From NCBI GenBank assembly GCA_048498515.1, contig JBEHXV010000014.1:62001-126000 (forward strand): a stretch of DNA of 64,000 nt. The letters are read 5' to 3'. Numbering within the stretch: the stretch's first letter is position 1; each line of letters begins with the position of its first letter. Shown piece after piece: positions 7,424 through 16,123 of this stretch. Below the pieces are notes generated by a model, which was not told the origin of the DNA, searched no databases, and saw only the letters and a program-made list of their open reading frames with translations. Made by a program: the position numbers and the translations under genes. Source of the stretch: UBA4416 sp048498515. GTDB taxonomy: Bacteria > Bacteroidota > Bacteroidia > B-17B0 > Aurantibacillaceae.

Positions 7424-9673
7424 ATGAATGTAGAAAGTATAAAATCAGAATTACAGCAGGTTTTGGATAGCGATGTCGCGCTGCGCAAGGAGTACAATGA
7501 AGTGAAACGCTCATTAAGCGATTACCGCAACCAATTGATCCAACGCGATGAGGACTGCAAACGCCTGCAGGTTTCCATTGACGTACTAAACACCAAGCTG
7601 GTGGTGATGGAACGCGATAACACCAATTACAAGGGTGAAGTTGCCTCTTTTAAAGATTTACGTAATACCATTCGTGAGCAATTACAGGAAAAACAAAATG
7701 AAATAAACGATCTTTTAGCGAAGATCGATGGTTTAAACAGCCAGTTGTCAACTATTTCATCCGAGTACGAATCAAAGATCTCCGACCTGCAATCGTCTTC
7801 ACAGGAAGAAATTGAAACTTTAAAAGCAGGGCACGAAGCGCAGCTGGCCGAACTAAAATCAAACACCACTTACCAGCAAAGCGGCATTCGTAATGAGTTA
7901 GAAACAAAAATTAACGATCTTACCGCTACTTACAACCTTACGTACCAGGAAACCGTTTCCTCTTACGAATCACAAATTGAGCAACTGAAAGCAGACTTCT
8001 CTTCACAGATAGAAAACCTGAAAGAAGAAGCGGAAAACCGCGTGGCTTCTTTAACAGGCTCCAGCTCTGAAAGCATCAGCAACCTTACCAATGAGTACGA
8101 ATTAAAAATAAGCGGCTTAACTTACCAGTGGAACTCAGAGAAAGAAGGCCTGACCACTTCTTTTGAAAACCAGATGTCGGCCCTGACAGAAAATTTCTCG
8201 AACGAAAAAACGGGATTAATTTCTTCCTATGAATCCAGGATTACTGAACTGAATGGCGAACTATCAAGCAAACAAGCTGAGTTTGAAACACGGCTGAGCG
8301 AAAGCATCGACTCATTGACCAACTCGTTCATTGAAAAAGAAAATGCAATCCGTGCCGAGTACGAAAGCCAGTTAAGCAATACCGTTATTCATTCTACGTC
8401 TCAAAACACCAAATTATCGGAAGACCTGAACAAGCTGGTCATTGAGAACGAGCATTATAAAGAGAAGATCCGTGAAATGGTATACCATATCGATTCACAG
8501 AACACGCAGTTGGAAGCGCTTGTAAAAGATATTGAAATTAAAGCGGAAGAGATCAACAAACAAATTGACCGCTATAACTTACTGAGTGCTGACTTTGATG
8601 GTTACAAAGAGGCTCAACTATCGGGCATTGATGAACAGGTAAGCAATTTAAATTCTAAAATCGCAGAATTGGAATCGGGCCTTACCTTAAAAGACCTGGT
8701 GATTGCCGAATTGAACTCAACCATTGAAGAACAAACCAACCAATACAGTATTTTAAATAGCTCTCATGTTTCCTTACAAGAGCAGTTCTCTTCTTTAACC
8801 AATACCTTTGAAAGTGAAAAAGAGAGTTTTGAGAGTTTTAAAAATGAGCTGGAGGTAAGCCACTCACAACAATTACAAGCCAAAGAAGTGGAATTTGCCA
8901 AATTACTGGCCGAAAATACTTCCTTAATCACTGAAATTGACGCCACGTCGGACAAGCTGGAAGCCACCGAAGAGGAACTGAACCTTATTAAAGCGGAACT
9001 ATCTGAACTGAAAACCGTTTCAGAAGGAAAAGCAACTGACCTGAGAGAAACACTGAACAGCAAAAATTACGAGATCACAACCCTGTCGGCTAACAATACA
9101 GCTTTACAAACAGAGCTGGAATTATTAAAAGCCGAACTGGATTCTGTCAGATCTGAACTAAAATCGGCCGTTTCATTAAATGAAGGCAGTTCATCACTGC
9201 AAAACGAGTACGATAACCTGGTGGCCGCAAAAATGGAACTGGAAAATGAGCTGGCAGCTTACAAAACTTCTATTGAGGGACTAAACTCCCAGGTTTCGGA
9301 GCTAAGTGCTTCTATTTCAGCTCATGAAACTGAGATCGCGAACCTGAAATCGAGCACCAAAGCCGATGAGCAGGATGCTTTTATTGATCGTTTATTCAAA
9401 CAAATTGATGTATTGAGCGATGAGCGCATGAGCTTATTGAACGAAAAAGAAGAAATGGCCAATCAATTGTTAAAAATGAACGAGACCGTGGCCACCATTT
9501 CGCAACATGTTGATTCTCACAATATTGACATTACAGAATTGGATAATCACAGAAAAAATGTTATTTTAGCAGGAAGTTCAAGTAATAGCCCTTCTGACAA
9601 AACGGTTATGAAAAAACAAATAAGTGAGTTGGTGCGTGAAATTGATAAATGTATAGCTCTGTTGAGTGCTTAA
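7424..9673 (+). CDS. Very long coiled-coil protein upstream of zapA
   Basis: 749 aa, almost wholly predicted coiled coil, rich in Glu, Ser, Leu and Lys, with no signal peptide or membrane segment. The middle (about 115-320) carries irregular repeats of a Y-E-S-x-[IL] core (EYESKISDLQ, SYESQIEQLK, SYESRITELN, EYESQLSN). The C-terminus ends KKQISELVREIDKCIALLSA. From memory, short coiled-coil proteins encoded just before zapA in other Bacteroidota end in a similar way. It is followed 20 bp later by zapA, so a cytoplasmic role in division or chromosome organisation with ZapA is plausible (inference). Its size is unusual for this position. It resembles SMC/myosin-like coiled coils only by composition. 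Confidence 0.8.
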   Translation: MNVESIKSELQQVLDSDVALRKEYNEVKRSLSDYRNQLIQRDEDCKRLQVSIDVLNTKLVVMERDNTNYKGEVASFKDLRNTIREQLQEKQNEINDLLAKIDGLNSQLSTISSEYESKISDLQSSSQEEIETLKAGHEAQLAELKSNTTYQQSGIRNELETKINDLTATYNLTYQETVSSYESQIEQLKADFSSQIENLKEEAENRVASLTGSSSESISNLTNEYELKISGLTYQWNSEKEGLTTSFENQMSALTENFSNEKTGLISSYESRITELNGELSSKQAEFETRLSESIDSLTNSFIEKENAIRAEYESQLSNTVIHSTSQNTKLSEDLNKLVIENEHYKEKIREMVYHIDSQNTQLEALVKDIEIKAEEINKQIDRYNLLSADFDGYKEAQLSGIDEQVSNLNSKIAELESGLTLKDLVIAELNSTIEEQTNQYSILNSSHVSLQEQFSSLTNTFESEKESFESFKNELEVSHSQQLQAKEVEFAKLLAENTSLITEIDATSDKLEATEEELNLIKAELSELKTVSEGKATDLRETLNSKNYEITTLSANNTALQTELELLKAELDSVRSELKSAVSLNEGSSSLQNEYDNLVAAKMELENELAAYKTSIEGLNSQVSELSASISAHETEIANLKSSTKADEQDAFIDRLFKQIDVLSDERMSLLNEKEEMANQLLKMNETVATISQHVDSHNIDITELDNHRKNVILAGSSSNSPSDKTVMKKQISELVREIDKCIALLSA

Positions 9674-9693
9674 TAGAATGAAAGCTTTGTTTA

Positions 9694-10002
9694 ATGAGCG
9701 ATGTAAGTGTTAAAGTAGAAATTGCGAATGGGTTGTATACCCTAAAGGTAAAAAGCGAGGACGAAAGCAACGTTAAACAGGCAGTTGAACTAATAAATCA
9801 GAAAATCTCGGAATTTGAACGGAATTACGGGATAAAAGATAAAAAGGATGTGTTGGCAATGGTTACCCTGCAATTGGTAAGTCAGTTGGAAAAACAAAAG
9901 AACCAGGCCGAACAGGAGTTAAGCACTCTGAAATTAGTGTTGGAAGATGTAGAGCAAATGTTGGCTCAACATAAGGATAACATCAAAAAAACAGAAGAAT
10001 AA
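9694..10002 (+). CDS. zapA: Cell division protein ZapA
   Basis: 102 aa. The N-terminal ZapA fold is recognisable (VSVKVEIANGLYTLKVKSEDE, VKQAVELINQKISEFERNYG, KDVLAMVTLQLVSQLEKQK), followed by a C-terminal coiled coil. ZapA binds and bundles FtsZ filaments at the division site. It is translated 20 bp after the long coiled-coil gene and precedes rny, an order common in Bacteroidota. A strong hairpin follows its stop codon. Confidence 0.92.
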   Translation: MSDVSVKVEIANGLYTLKVKSEDESNVKQAVELINQKISEFERNYGIKDKKDVLAMVTLQLVSQLEKQKNQAEQELSTLKLVLEDVEQMLAQHKDNIKKTEE

Positions 10003-10033
10003 ACATATAACGTCTTTTAAAAAGACCATTTTT

Positions 10034-10076
10034 AACGCACAAACACCGGAGAGATCCTGAGTTTGTGCGTTTTTTA
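10034..10076 (+). terminator. Rho-independent terminator after zapA
   Basis: AACGCACAAAC (10034-10044) pairs with GTTTGTGCGTT (10061-10071), an 11-bp perfect stem, with a 16-nt loop and a T run to 10075. It separates zapA from rny, suggesting attenuation or a separate rny promoter in 10077-10129. Confidence 0.8.
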
Positions 10077-10129
10077 TTAACCCGTATCCGGATAGCTGCC
10101 CCGGGTAAAGGTTAAGTAATATAAACAAT

Positions 10130-11692
10130 GTGCGGCAAAAAATTATGATTGTATTAATAATATGTATAGCAGTAGCATTAATAGGAGGCGTAGTCGCCGG
10201 CTTTATTATTGCGAATTCGAAGCTGAATAAAAGCAGCGTTCAGGAAAAACAAAACCTTATAAAAGAAGCCGAAGTAAAGGCCGAAACCCTAAAGCAGGAA
10301 AAAATCCTGCAAGCCAAAGAAAAGTTCCTCCAGTTAAAAGCGGAGCACGACAAAACCGTTAACGAACGAAACCAGCAACTATCGGCCCTTGAAAATAAAG
10401 CCAAACAACGCGAAAGCGAACTGGCCAAAAAAGTAGAGGAAGCTTCTAAAAAGGATAAGGAACTCGAAAACCAACGCAACAATTTAAACTCGCAGGTTGA
10501 GTTGTATAAAAAGAAAAGCGAGGAAATTGAGAAATCGCACCGCAAACAAGTGGAGTTATTGGAAAAAGTATCGGGCCTTAGTGCTGAGGAAGCAAAATCG
10601 CAATTGATTGAAAGCGTGAAAGCCGAAGCCAAAACAGAGGCCATGGCGTTTATTAAGGACACCATGGATGAGGCAAAGATCAACGCGAACAAAGAAGCAA
10701 AAAAGATCATCATCCAATCCATACAGCGTTTGGCAACAGAGACAGCCATTGAGAACTCGGTAACGGTTTTCCATATTGAGAATGACGAAATTAAAGGACG
10801 CATCATTGGGCGTGAAGGACGTAACATCCGTGCCCTGGAAGCTGCCACCGGCGTAGAGGTAATTGTGGATGATACACCGGATGCCATTACCCTGTCCTGC
10901 TTCGACTCTATTCGTCGTGAGATTTGCCGCTTATCGTTGCACCAATTGGTAACCGATGGCCGTATTCACCCGGCACGTATCGAAGAAATTGTGGAGAAGA
11001 CCAAAAAAATGATTGACGAGGAAATTGTAGAAACAGGGAAACGTACCTGCATCGACCTTGGCATTCATGGTTTACATCCTGAGTTAATTCGCATGGTGGG
11101 TCGTATGAAATACCGTTCCTCTTACGGACAAAACTTATTGCAACATAGCCGCGAGGTAGCCAACCTTTGCGCTATTATGGCCAGCGAAATGGGATTAAAC
11201 CCTAAAATTGCCAAACGCGCCGGCTTATTACACGATATTGGAAAAGTGCCTGATGAGGAACCAGAATTGCCACATGCTATTTTGGGTATGAAACTGGCCG
11301 AGAAATACAAGGAGAAACCGGAAGTATGCAACGCCATTGGCGCTCACCACGATGAGATTGAAATGACTACATTGTATTCACCAATTATCCAGGTGTGCGA
11401 TGCCATTAGTGGTGCCCGTCCGGGTGCACGCCGTGAGGTAGCGGAACAGTACATGAAACGTTTAAAAGATCTGGAAGCATTGGCTTTATCGTACGATGGA
11501 GTAGAAAAAACCTACGCCATCCAGGCAGGACGCGAAGTGCGTGTGTTAGTTTCAGCAGATAAAGTAGATGATAAAAAATCGGAACAACTGGCGTTCGACA
11601 TCTCCCAAAAAATACAAACCGAAATGACCTACCCGGGTCAGGTAAAAGTAACCGTGATACGGGAAGTAAGGGCTACGGCTTACGCGAAATAA
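10130..11692 (+). CDS. rny: Ribonuclease Y
   Basis: 520 aa, the usual length. Order: N-terminal membrane anchor (about 5-27), long coiled coil (about 30-185), KH RNA-binding domain with GRIIGREGRNIRALEAATGV (about 223-242), and HD domain with GLLHDIGK (about 364-371) and later HHDEIE. It is the membrane-bound endoribonuclease that starts mRNA decay. The frame opens at GTG 10130; an in-frame ATG at 10145 is an alternative and would still leave the anchor intact. Two hairpins follow the gene. Confidence 0.95.
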   Translation: MRQKIMIVLIICIAVALIGGVVAGFIIANSKLNKSSVQEKQNLIKEAEVKAETLKQEKILQAKEKFLQLKAEHDKTVNERNQQLSALENKAKQRESELAKKVEEASKKDKELENQRNNLNSQVELYKKKSEEIEKSHRKQVELLEKVSGLSAEEAKSQLIESVKAEAKTEAMAFIKDTMDEAKINANKEAKKIIIQSIQRLATETAIENSVTVFHIENDEIKGRIIGREGRNIRALEAATGVEVIVDDTPDAITLSCFDSIRREICRLSLHQLVTDGRIHPARIEEIVEKTKKMIDEEIVETGKRTCIDLGIHGLHPELIRMVGRMKYRSSYGQNLLQHSREVANLCAIMASEMGLNPKIAKRAGLLHDIGKVPDEEPELPHAILGMKLAEKYKEKPEVCNAIGAHHDEIEMTTLYSPIIQVCDAISGARPGARREVAEQYMKRLKDLEALALSYDGVEKTYAIQAGREVRVLVSADKVDDKKSEQLAFDISQKIQTEMTYPGQVKVTVIREVRATAYAK

Positions 11693-11701
11693 TATTGATA
11701 T

Positions 11702-11738
11702 AAACACCTGTCAGGTTTTTGAAACCTGACAGGTGTTT
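11702..11738. repeat. Palindromic repeat, ACACCTGTCAGGTTT family, copy 1
   Basis: AAACACCTGTCAGGTTT and its exact reverse complement are separated by TTG: a 17-bp perfect stem with a 3-nt loop, 10 bp after the rny stop. Copies lie at 16722-16758 and 46497-46533. Confidence 0.85.
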
Positions 11739-11744
11739 AAATAA

Positions 11745-11771
11745 AGCTGCATCAGATGGTGCGGCTTTTTT
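11745..11771 (+). terminator. Rho-independent terminator after rny
   Basis: AGCTGCA (11745-11751) pairs with TGCGGCT (11760-11766), one G-T pair, loop of 8, followed by a run of T to 11771. Confidence 0.65.
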
Positions 11772-11812
11772 AAACCCTGCCTCCAAAAAATCTCCGTTTA
11801 CATGTAGTCAGT

Positions 11813-14800
11813 TTAAACACGGATACCGACAATCGTCACATCATCCACCTGCTCTAAATTTCCTTTCCAATTTTCAAAGGCATCGTTCAACTTTTTCTTT
11901 TGGGTTGACATCGGTTCATGGGCTATCGTCAATAACAATTCCTGCAATTGCTTATTCTTGTATTTCTTTCCTGCAGGACCTCCGAACTGATCGGGAAACC
12001 CATCGGTTATGGCATACACAACATCACCTTTTTGCAATTCCACATGATGCAGTGAAAATGACTCTTTATCCCTGTCGTGTTTTCCAATAGGATAACGGTC
12101 GGCTTTAATTTCTATTAATTCTTTTCCCCTGATAATCCAAACCGGATTATTGGCACAAGCACATTGTAAAACATTTCTGGTAAAATCAAAGCTCAATAAA
12201 CTTCCGTCCATGCCGTCTTTCCCACCTTCCGCACTTCCATCGTTTTTTAAGTTTTCAATGACCAATCTTCTTGTTTCATTTAATAATAATTCGGGGCTAC
12301 TAATTCCCTGCAACGATGCTTCTCTTAAACTTGAAATGTTTACAATGCTCATAATTGCACCCGGCACACCATGCCCCGTGCTATCGGCTGTTACCAATAT
12401 GAAGTTATCTGTTTCTGGTTTCTGGTTTAAGGTTGTTTGCCCAGAACTTTGAACCTGAAACTTTGAACCTGAAACCTTCGTTGCCCAATAAAAATCTCCG
12501 CTTACTACATCCTTTGGTTTGAAAAAGATAAAGTAGTCTTTCAGGTTTTCATCCAGTAATTTTTCACTTGCCAATAATGAGCGCTGAATACGTTCTGCAT
12601 AGTTGATACTGTCGGTAATTTCTTTGTGTTTTTCTTCTATCAAATGCTTTTGTTCTTTTATTTCTAAAGTGGCTTCATCCACTTTTAGCTTCAACTCCTT
12701 TGCCCTGGCTCTTAATCTTCTTCCATTCCACCTTACTATTACTATTACTATGGTAATTGCTAACACGCCGTACAGCGTGTAAGCCCACCACGTTCTCCAA
12801 ACCGGTGGTTGAATTACAAAAGAATACTCAAACGTTCTACTCCATTTATTTGCCGAACCTATTGCCTTTACCTTGAAAGTATAGTTGCCAAAGGGTATGT
12901 TTCTGTAATCAGCTTTATTGTCTGTCGTTAAATTGTTCCAGTTCTTATCAAGTCCTTCGAGTTTGTATTGATAGTTGAGTTTATAAGGTGCATACCAATC
13001 AATAGCGCTGAAATTAAACGTTAAGTGATTTAAATCATAAGGTAATTCCAGGTCCTTAGGGTAATTATAAAAATCTGTAACGCCGGTAAATTTAGCTTTT
13101 TCCAGTTCTTCATTTTCAGTAGTACTCAAGCTGTCGTTGATTTCCGTTTTTATATTTCTATAATCTACAAAATTTTCCTGCAGGTAAATATTATCCAATT
13201 GTATATCTGGCTCTTTTTCATTTAACGCAAATGCAGTCATATCAAGCATGCTCAGCGCTTTGCCAGTGCCCCACCAAATACGGTTCTTACTATCGAGGAA
13301 CACGCTTTTTGGAAAAAAATCTTCAGCCTTTAAACCATCTTCTTTGTGAAATAACACTATTCGAGGATTGCCTTTATCATTACCATTTTGTAAGCCTTCT
13401 GCTTCACCCCGAACAGTTTTTGTGGTAGAAAATCCGGCACTACCAACCACAAAGTAACTAAGCCCTTTCTCTGTAGCAAACCAAAGGTTGCCGCTTTTAT
13501 CTTGCACGATCGACCAAACGGTATTACTACTTAAGCCTTCCTTGTCGGTATAATGCGTAAAGGTTTTTCCATCGTATTTACTCACTCCGCCGCCATTGGT
13601 ACCGAACCAAAGGTTGCCGCTTTTATCTTCTAAAATGGAATAGACACTATTGCTGCTTAAGCCTTCCTTGTCGGTATAATGCGTAAAGGTTTTTCCATCG
13701 TATTTACTCACCCCTCCACCATTAGTACCGAACCAAAGGTTGCCGCTTTTATCTTCTATGATTGACCTGACGGTATTGTTGCTTAAGCCTTCCTTCCTGG
13801 TATAATTCGTAAAGGATTTTCCATCGTATTTACTAACACCTCCGCCATATGTGCCGAACCAAAGGTTGCCGCTTTTGTCTTCTATGATTGCCGAAACGGT
13901 ATTTTTGCTTAAGCCTTCCTTGTCGGTAAAATGCCTGAAGGTTTTTCCATCGTATTTACTCACCCCTCCGCCGTCTGTACCGAACCAAAGGTTGCCGCTT
14001 TTATCTTCTAAAATGGAATAGACACTATTGCTGCTTAAACCTTCCTTGTCGGTATAATGCGCAAAGGTTTTATCATCGTATTTACTTACTCCTCCACCAT
14101 TAGTACCGAACCAAAGATTGCCGCTTTTATCTTCTATGATTGCCAGGATGTAATTACTGCTCAGGCCTTCCTTGTCGGTGTAATGCATAAAGGATTTTCC
14201 ATCGTATTTACTCACGCCTCCACCATCTATACCAAACCACAGGTTGCCGCTTTTATCTTCTGAAATTGACAAGATGTAATTCCCGCTCAGGCCTTCCTTC
14301 TCGGTATAATGCGTAAAGGTTTTTCCATCGTATTTACTTACTCCTCCGCCAGTGGTACCGAACCAAAGGTTTCCGCTTTTATCTTCTATGATTGACCTGA
14401 CGGTATTATTACTCAGACCTTCCTTGTCGGTATAATGCGTAAAGGTTTTTCCATCGTATTTATTTACCCCTCCGCCATTGGTACCGAACCAAAGATTGCC
14501 GCTTTTATCTTCCAAAATTGACATGACGTAATTACTACTCAGACCTTCCTTGTCGGTATAATGCGTAAAGGTTTTTCCATCGTATTTATTTACCCCTCCA
14601 CCATTGGTACCGAACCAAAGGTTGCCGTTTTTATCTTCTATGATTGACCTGACGTTATTTTTGCTTAAGCCTTCCTTTTTGGTATAATGCGTAAAGGTTT
14701 TTCCATCGTATTTACTCACTCCTCCGCCATTGGTGCCGAACCACAGGTTGCCGCTTTTATCTTCGATAATTGACCAAACAGTATTATTGCTTAAACCTTC

Positions 14801-15475
14801 TTTGTCGGTATAATGCCTGAATGTTTTACCATCGTATTTACTCACCCCGCCGCCATATGTACCGAACCACAGGTTGCCGCTTTTGTCTTCTAAAATTGAA
14901 TAGACGACATTGTTGCTTAAGCCTTCCTTGTCGGTATAATGGGTAAAGGTCTTACCATCGTATTTACTCACTCCGCCGCCGTCAGTTCCGAACCACAGGT
15001 TTCCGTTTTTATCTTCTAAAATTGACACCACGTAAGAGGAATTCATACCCTGATCAACGTCCAAATACTGTAGGTTACAAATTGCGCCATCTTTCATTCG
15101 CAATGGCAATGCAGGAACAGGTTTGGGCTGTTTGGCAATAAAAGAGCTGTCGATGGCGGGAACAACCTTGGGTAATAAAAAAGTGTCGGTACCGGGTGTT
15201 ATAACTTTTGGGTTTCCAACCATTACAACTTCAGGATTTCCGACACTATGTACATTTAAATTAGCTGGGAGTACTATTGGTTTGCCAACCGGCATTTTTT
15301 TGATTTTGCTTTCGTCCACAGGAATAACCTGGGGCTCAGCCATACTGTCTTTTGGAACAACGTAGCCTTTGGCTTCAACCACTTTTGGCGCAGGCGTTTG
15401 CTGTCGCCGCTCTTTTTCAGCGTTATTGCACGAGAATAAAAAGAGCAGAAAAAATACCGGGACAATTTTATTCAT
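11813..15475 (-). CDS. Lipoprotein beta-propeller / Y_Y_Y / SpoIIE-type PP2C phosphatase sensor
   Basis: 1220 aa. It starts with a lipoprotein-type signal (MNKIVPVFFLLFLFSC). Residues about 148-651 are 12 nearly identical 42-residue two-component-regulator propeller repeats (core DKSGNLWFGTNGGGVSKYDG), plus a partial 13th to about 680. A Y_Y_Y-type domain (about 790-880), one membrane segment (about 893-916), a coiled linker (ITDSINYAERIQRS) and a PP2C/SpoIIE domain (about 988-1220) follow. The phosphatase Asp motifs are intact (SGDFYW, DSTGHGVPG, GMD, VDDVTIVGIRV). The architecture matches the sensor part of hybrid two-component systems, with a phosphatase in place of the kinase. It probably senses an extracytoplasmic ligand and controls a cytoplasmic partner. 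A repeat-derived insertion occupies about residues 1000-1022. Confidence 0.88.
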   Translation of the reverse strand: MNKIVPVFFLLFLFSCNNAEKERRQQTPAPKVVEAKGYVVPKDSMAEPQVIPVDESKIKKMPVGKPIVLPANLNVHSVGNPEVVMVGNPKVITPGTDTFLLPKVVPAIDSSFIAKQPKPVPALPLRMKDGAICNLQYLDVDQGMNSSYVVSILEDKNGNLWFGTDGGGVSKYDGKTFTHYTDKEGLSNNVVYSILEDKSGNLWFGTYGGGVSKYDGKTFRHYTDKEGLSNNTVWSIIEDKSGNLWFGTNGGGVSKYDGKTFTHYTKKEGLSKNNVRSIIEDKNGNLWFGTNGGGVNKYDGKTFTHYTDKEGLSSNYVMSILEDKSGNLWFGTNGGGVNKYDGKTFTHYTDKEGLSNNTVRSIIEDKSGNLWFGTTGGGVSKYDGKTFTHYTEKEGLSGNYILSISEDKSGNLWFGIDGGGVSKYDGKSFMHYTDKEGLSSNYILAIIEDKSGNLWFGTNGGGVSKYDDKTFAHYTDKEGLSSNSVYSILEDKSGNLWFGTDGGGVSKYDGKTFRHFTDKEGLSKNTVSAIIEDKSGNLWFGTYGGGVSKYDGKSFTNYTRKEGLSNNTVRSIIEDKSGNLWFGTNGGGVSKYDGKTFTHYTDKEGLSSNSVYSILEDKSGNLWFGTNGGGVSKYDGKTFTHYTDKEGLSSNTVWSIVQDKSGNLWFATEKGLSYFVVGSAGFSTTKTVRGEAEGLQNGNDKGNPRIVLFHKEDGLKAEDFFPKSVFLDSKNRIWWGTGKALSMLDMTAFALNEKEPDIQLDNIYLQENFVDYRNIKTEINDSLSTTENEELEKAKFTGVTDFYNYPKDLELPYDLNHLTFNFSAIDWYAPYKLNYQYKLEGLDKNWNNLTTDNKADYRNIPFGNYTFKVKAIGSANKWSRTFEYSFVIQPPVWRTWWAYTLYGVLAITIVIVIVRWNGRRLRARAKELKLKVDEATLEIKEQKHLIEEKHKEITDSINYAERIQRSLLASEKLLDENLKDYFIFFKPKDVVSGDFYWATKVSGSKFQVQSSGQTTLNQKPETDNFILVTADSTGHGVPGAIMSIVNISSLREASLQGISSPELLLNETRRLVIENLKNDGSAEGGKDGMDGSLLSFDFTRNVLQCACANNPVWIIRGKELIEIKADRYPIGKHDRDKESFSLHHVELQKGDVVYAITDGFPDQFGGPAGKKYKNKQLQELLLTIAHEPMSTQKKKLNDAFENWKGNLEQVDDVTIVGIRV
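12411..12476. repeat. Palindromic GTTTC-rich repeat inserted in frame in the propeller/PP2C gene
   Basis: On the minus strand GGTTTCAGGTTCAAAGTTTC leads, after a spacer, to AACCAGAAACCAGAAAC. It encodes VSGSKFQVQSSG...NQKPETDN between SGDFYW and DSTGHG, the same site as the element at 1097-1157. Confidence 0.7.
13523..15034 (-). repeat. Tandem repeat, 12 copies of 126 bp, inside a propeller gene
   Basis: Twelve exact-period units of 126 bp (42 codons) run from 15034 down to 13523, with a diverged partial 13th from 13522 to about 13430. Units differ at few positions, mainly at the D/N/Y/T residue after LWFGT and at the start of each unit (TVRS, SVYS, YILS). Confidence 0.9.
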
Positions 15476-15671
15476 GATTTAAATATAGAGAATTTTTTGA
15501 ACTATAGCCCGTGACTAAGCTTATGGAAAATCTGTGTACGGGCAAAGGTTACTAACACGAGGCAATGGCAAAATTTGGCGGATGTGGTTATCGTAAAGCC
15601 ATTTATTCCCTGCTCTTGTTAGCGCTATTAACAACAAGGGGCGTGCAGTCCATTTTTGTTATGAAAGACAA
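15476..15671. other. Gene-free 196-bp region with folded-DNA signals
   Basis: Contains GCCCGT (15507-15512) with ACGGGC (15538-15543), AATGGC (15564-15569) with GCCATT (15598-15603), and GTTAGCGC...TTAAC near 15617-15633. A 36-codon frame (15565-15675, plus) lies inside, but it has no clear ribosome-binding site and overlaps the end of the MarR gene. The region looks like a structured repeat or recombination remnant, not a gene; its identity is unknown. Confidence 0.4.
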
Positions 15672-16112
15672 CTAAATCCCTTCATTAATCACCTCATTTA
15701 ATTGCATCAACAATTTCTTCAGTTCTATCATTTTTTGTTTGCCCATTCCGTTTGCCCACTCCTGTTCTACTTGCGCAATCACGGTATAAGCTGTATCGCG
15801 GAACGAAATACCTTTTTCAGTGAGCCTGAACAATACCGCCCGGCGGTCGGTCTCGTCTTCAAAGCGTTTTACATAACCCAGTTTTTCCAATTGCTCAACC
15901 AGGTATTTCATGTTTTGCTTTGGCAGGTTGGCTCCTTTGGCCATATCAGTCAAGCGGGCCCCGTTACCTATTAACTGGTAAACAATGCTGTAAGACGGAT
16001 TGGCATCGGGAAAGCCCATTGCCTGGAGCCGTTCATATACCTTTCTCATCATTTCTGTGTAGGGCGCACGGGCAAGCCGTGCCACGTGTGGCATGTTTCC
16101 GATCCAAGTCAT
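15672..16112 (-). CDS. MarR family transcriptional regulator
   Basis: 146 aa winged-helix regulator. Residues about 45-115 show the expected order: helix-turn-helix (LTDMAKGANLPKQNMKYLVEQLEKLGYVKRF) and wing (EDETDRRAVLFRLTEKG, with the typical DxRxxxxxLTxxG pattern). MarR proteins bind palindromic operators as dimers and are usually released by small ligands. It is transcribed divergently from a cupin gene; the 71-bp gap contains a 38-bp perfect palindrome that is the obvious operator, so autoregulation and control of the cupin are likely. Confidence 0.92.
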   Translation of the reverse strand: MTWIGNMPHVARLARAPYTEMMRKVYERLQAMGFPDANPSYSIVYQLIGNGARLTDMAKGANLPKQNMKYLVEQLEKLGYVKRFEDETDRRAVLFRLTEKGISFRDTAYTVIAQVEQEWANGMGKQKMIELKKLLMQLNEVINEGI

Positions 16113-16123
16113 AAAACAAATTT

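Noticed and set aside
7627..7869. Minus-strand frames inside the long coiled-coil gene
   Set aside because: Antisense shadows of the repetitive coiled-coil sequence with biased Ser/Phe composition.
10240..10887. Long open frame on the minus strand inside rny (215 codons)
   Set aside because: Shadow of the Lys/Glu-rich coiled coil; antisense composition is Ser/Phe-rich and no ribosome-binding site or homology is evident.
13523..15034. CRISPR-like array
   Set aside because: Period of 126 bp with no spacers, in-frame and coding for propeller blades.
15565..15675. 36-codon frame on the plus strand (MAKFGGCGYRKAIYS...)
   Set aside because: No clear ribosome-binding site, overlaps the MarR 3' end and a structured spacer; likely part of a repeat.
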